8,158 nt of DNA, taken from positions 1 through 8,158 of the forward strand of contig CALEFO010000033.1 in the NCBI GenBank assembly GCA_937877165.1, given 5' to 3'. How positions within the stretch are numbered: position 1 is the first letter of the stretch; each line of letters opens with the position of its first letter. The notes under the pieces were generated by a model. That model was given only the letters and a program-made list of their open reading frames with translations, made no database searches and was not told where the DNA came from. Shown here piece by piece: positions 6,465-8,158 of the stretch. The position numbers and the translations under genes are program-made. The DNA comes from an uncultured Lachnospiraceae bacterium. GTDB lineage: Bacteria > Bacillota > Clostridia > Lachnospirales > Lachnospiraceae.

Positions 6465-6989
6465 TCAGACAAGGTCCTCCGGCCCGAAGCTCTCCGGAAG
6501 AAGCGCTTCCAGCGTGCGGATCCGATAGTCCGTTTCCGTTCTTGCCATAATAATTGAAAAGCGGGATGGATTCACAAATTCCCGAAATGCCTGTCTGCAG
6601 ATCCCGCAGGGGCTGGGATACCTTGCCGCACTCTCTGCAGGCTCCTGCCCACCAGCTTTTCCCTGTGTCCTTTCTGTCAGGGAATCTTCCGCAGCCTGAA
6701 TTCCGGTGCTTCCGTTTTCCGGTCCCGCCACCAGTGCAAGACAGACAAAGCTTTTCTTTCCTTCTGCCACAGCCGCGAACAGTGCCGTTCTCTCCGCACA
6801 ATTCGTTGCTCCGTAGCTTGCATTCTCGATGTTGCAGCCCTTTACGATTGTCCCATCCTCGCACAAAAGAGCCGCTCCCACGCGGTAATGAGAATACGGC
6901 GCATAGGCATTTTCCTGTGCCTTCCTGGCCAGCCGGATCAGCTCAGGGATCCGTTCCCTCCACGCTTCCTTCCCTTGCTCCTGTTCCAC
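6465..6989 (-). CDS. cdd: Cytidine deaminase with an internal ~30-residue insertion (174 aa)
   Basis: Hydrolyses cytidine and deoxycytidine to uridine and deoxyuridine in pyrimidine salvage, in the cytoplasm. Numbered from the GTG start: NAYAPYSHYRVGAALL (27-42), GCNIENASYGATNCAERTA (51-69) with zinc ligand C64 and catalytic E66, and PCGICRQ (127-133) with zinc ligands C128 and C131. It ends EALLPESFGPEDLV, like Bacillus Cdd. All catalytic residues are present. The family is normally about 130-140 residues. The extra length is a hydrophilic stretch (about 90-122, rich in Gly, Glu, Gln, Thr) placed between the third strand and the second zinc motif. I prefer GTG at 6989 because GGAGGAG sits eight bases upstream. 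An in-frame ATG at 7019 (184 aa) has no comparable site. It lies downstream of the SCIFF maturase and a terminator-like hairpin, and is probably not part of the glycan function. Confidence 0.93.
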   Translation of the reverse strand: MEQEQGKEAWRERIPELIRLARKAQENAYAPYSHYRVGAALLCEDGTIVKGCNIENASYGATNCAERTALFAAVAEGKKSFVCLALVAGPENGSTGIQAAEDSLTERTQGKAGGQEPAESAARYPSPCGICRQAFREFVNPSRFSIIMARTETDYRIRTLEALLPESFGPEDLV

Positions 6990-6997
6990 AGTATCTG

Positions 6998-7004
6998 CTC
7001 CTCC
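6998..7004 (-). promoter_or_regulatory. cdd: Strong Shine-Dalgarno GGAGGAG that selects a GTG start for cdd
   Basis: GGAGGAG with an 8-base spacer precedes GTG at 6989-6987. It lies inside the reading frame opened by the upstream ATG at 7019, which has only a weak GAAAGTGG nearby. A near-ideal site at the right distance from a legal start codon makes the GTG the likelier initiation point, and the resulting N-terminus is closer to family length. Confidence 0.7.
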
Positions 7005-7063
7005 CCATGATTTTCCCATCCACTTTCGCGGATGACCTGTTCACCAAGCCTTCCGGATATACA

Positions 7064-7099
7064 AACACCGGGCAGACTTTCCCTTGTCCGTCCGGTGTT
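7064..7099 (-). terminator. Terminator-like hairpin after the SCIFF maturase gene
   Basis: On the minus strand, AACACCGGACGGAC (7099-7086), an 8-base loop and GTCTGCCCGGTGTT (7077-7064) form a 14-bp stem with one A-C mismatch and one G-T wobble. It starts 12 bases after the stop codon at 7112. The trailing sequence TGTATAT is only moderately T-rich, so termination may be partial. Position between two functionally unrelated genes supports a terminator. Confidence 0.6.
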
Positions 7100-7111
7100 G
7101 TCTTTCCTGTT

Positions 7112-8158
7112 TCAGGCCTGTTCCGGGCCGTTTTCTTCTGCGTTCTGCTGTTCCTTCTCGGCGCGCATCGCAGCCTCTGCGACCTTGATCATAATGGCGC
7201 ATTCAATTCTCTTCCGGAAAATCCTGCAGCCGTATTCATACGTCCCGTGAATGTCACCGGTCGCATGGTACGCGTTGGCCGCACAGCCGCCGGAGCAGTA
7301 CAGACGTGCCCAACAATTGTCACAGTCATGTCTTGCATAGACATTGCAAAGCTTGAACTCATCGCGAAGCTCCGTATTCGTCACGCCATCCCAGATGTTG
7401 CCCAGCTTGTAGGCCGGATCACCGACGAACTGGTGGCAGGGGTACAGGTCGCCCCATGCCGTCACCGCCATATACTCGGTGCCGGAGCCACAGCCTGAAA
7501 TCCGCTTATAGATGCACGGGCCGTGCTCGAGGTTGATCATATAATGATAGAAGGTGATCGGCTTCCCTTCCTTCTTGCGGCGGATCATATCCTTCGCCAG
7601 AATCTCGTACTGCTCGTACAGAATCGGCAGATCCTCCTCCGTCAGCGCACTCGGGCTGGACGGATCACAGACCACTGGCTCCATCGAGAGCTCCGTAAAG
7701 CCGAGATCATCCGCCATATGGAACAGGTCCTTTGTGAAGTCCGGGTTGAAGTGTGTAAAGGTTCCGCGCATGTAATAATTGCGGTCGCCTCTTTTCCTCA
7801 CGAATTCCTGGAACTTCGGAACGATGGTGTTCCCCTTCCGAGCTTATCCACGCGGAAACGGTCGTTGACTTCCTTGCGTCCATCGAGGGACAGAACGACG
7901 TTGTAGCACTCCTTATTCGCCCACTCGATGACCTCGTCATCCACATTCACGCCGTTTGTGGTCAGCGTAAAGCGGAAGTTCTTGTTCTTCTCCTTTTCGA
8001 TGCTGCGCGCATAGGCAACCAGCTGTTTACAGACTTCGAAATTCATGAGCGGCTCACCGCCGAAGAAGTCCACCTCGAGATTACGGCGAAAGCCCGAATT
8101 TTCCACGAGAAAATCCAGCGCTCTTTTTCCTGTTTCAAAGCTCATCAGGCCCTGCTGC
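7112..8158 (-). pseudogene. scfB: SCIFF peptide maturase (radical SAM/SPASM), N-terminus outside window, frameshifted near 7826
   Basis: This family installs thioether cross-links in the SCIFF peptide (six cysteines in about 45 residues), using a radical-SAM cluster and auxiliary iron-sulfur clusters. The upstream part (8158 to about 7826) reads LMSFETGKRALDFLVENSG, VDFFGGEPLMNFEV (GGE motif), TLTTNGVNVDDEV and DRFRVDKLGRGT. The downstream part (about 7825 to 7112), in another frame, reads IVPKFQEFVRKRGDRNYYMR, GTFTHFNPDFTKDLFHMADD, ELSMEPVV and a full SPASM set of cysteines (GPCIYKRISGCGSGTEYM, DLYPCHQF, LCNV, DCDNC, YCSGGC, YGC). Homologues as I remember them have G-x-G-[ST]-Y-D-x-IVPKF at the junction. 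Here Y-D and part of a codon are missing, consistent with a 7-base loss. The first frame stops at 7798-7800. The CxxxCxxC region and the SCIFF peptide gene would lie beyond 8158. Family assignment is strong; whether the break is real or a sequence error is open. Confidence 0.88.

Noticed and set aside
6554..7498. Plus-strand open frame (314 codons) across cdd and the maturase
   Set aside because: Low-complexity Pro/Phe/Ser/Arg composition over three clearly conserved minus-strand regions; not credible as a gene.
7820..7840. Programmed -1 ribosomal frameshifting in the SCIFF maturase
   Set aside because: No canonical X-XXY-YYZ slippery heptamer is present in frame, and the junction is also about two residues short of the remembered family motif, which fits a deletion better than recoding.

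Overview
The window looks like a chromosomal segment from a gut-type Clostridia, most likely Lachnospiraceae. The main pointer is a radical-SAM/SPASM protein that reads as the SCIFF-peptide maturase, a family typical of Clostridia. The moderately GC-rich base composition and strong AG-rich ribosome binding sites fit. All seven genes lie on the minus strand, so transcription runs from high to low coordinates. No tRNA, rRNA, CRISPR array, transposase or phage gene was seen, and no stretch over 300 bases lacks a gene.

Right part (about 6465-8158). The C-terminal three quarters of the SCIFF maturase enters from the right edge and is broken by a frameshift near 7826. A long imperfect hairpin at 7064-7099 follows its stop codon. 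Next comes a cytidine deaminase (cdd), probably starting at a GTG with a very strong Shine-Dalgarno, and carrying an unusual ~30-residue hydrophilic insertion. These two look like housekeeping genes.

Left part (1-6321). After an AT-richer 143-base gap, five genes form a cell-surface glycan cluster. In transcription order they are: a GT52-family glycosyltransferase (sialyltransferase-like fold); a PglK-like ABC flippase for lipid-linked oligosaccharide; an acyltransferase-3 family membrane O-acyltransferase; a large polytopic GT-C-like membrane protein; and the start of a WecE/RffA-type sugar aminotransferase that leaves through the left edge. The first three are packed 11-15 bases apart. The last two are separated by 74 and 109 bases. 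A plausible combined job (inference) is to make a glycan containing a 4-amino-4,6-dideoxyhexose on a lipid carrier, flip it, acylate it and transfer it outside the membrane.

The most interesting non-coding signal is a pair of 34-base hairpin repeats (297-330 and 2236-2269), one in each of the two wider gaps of the glycan cluster. Their stems differ at three base pairs, and all three differences are compensatory. The only other differences are two loop bases. This suggests a conserved structured repeat family, and it also supports a shorter start for the 616-residue membrane protein.
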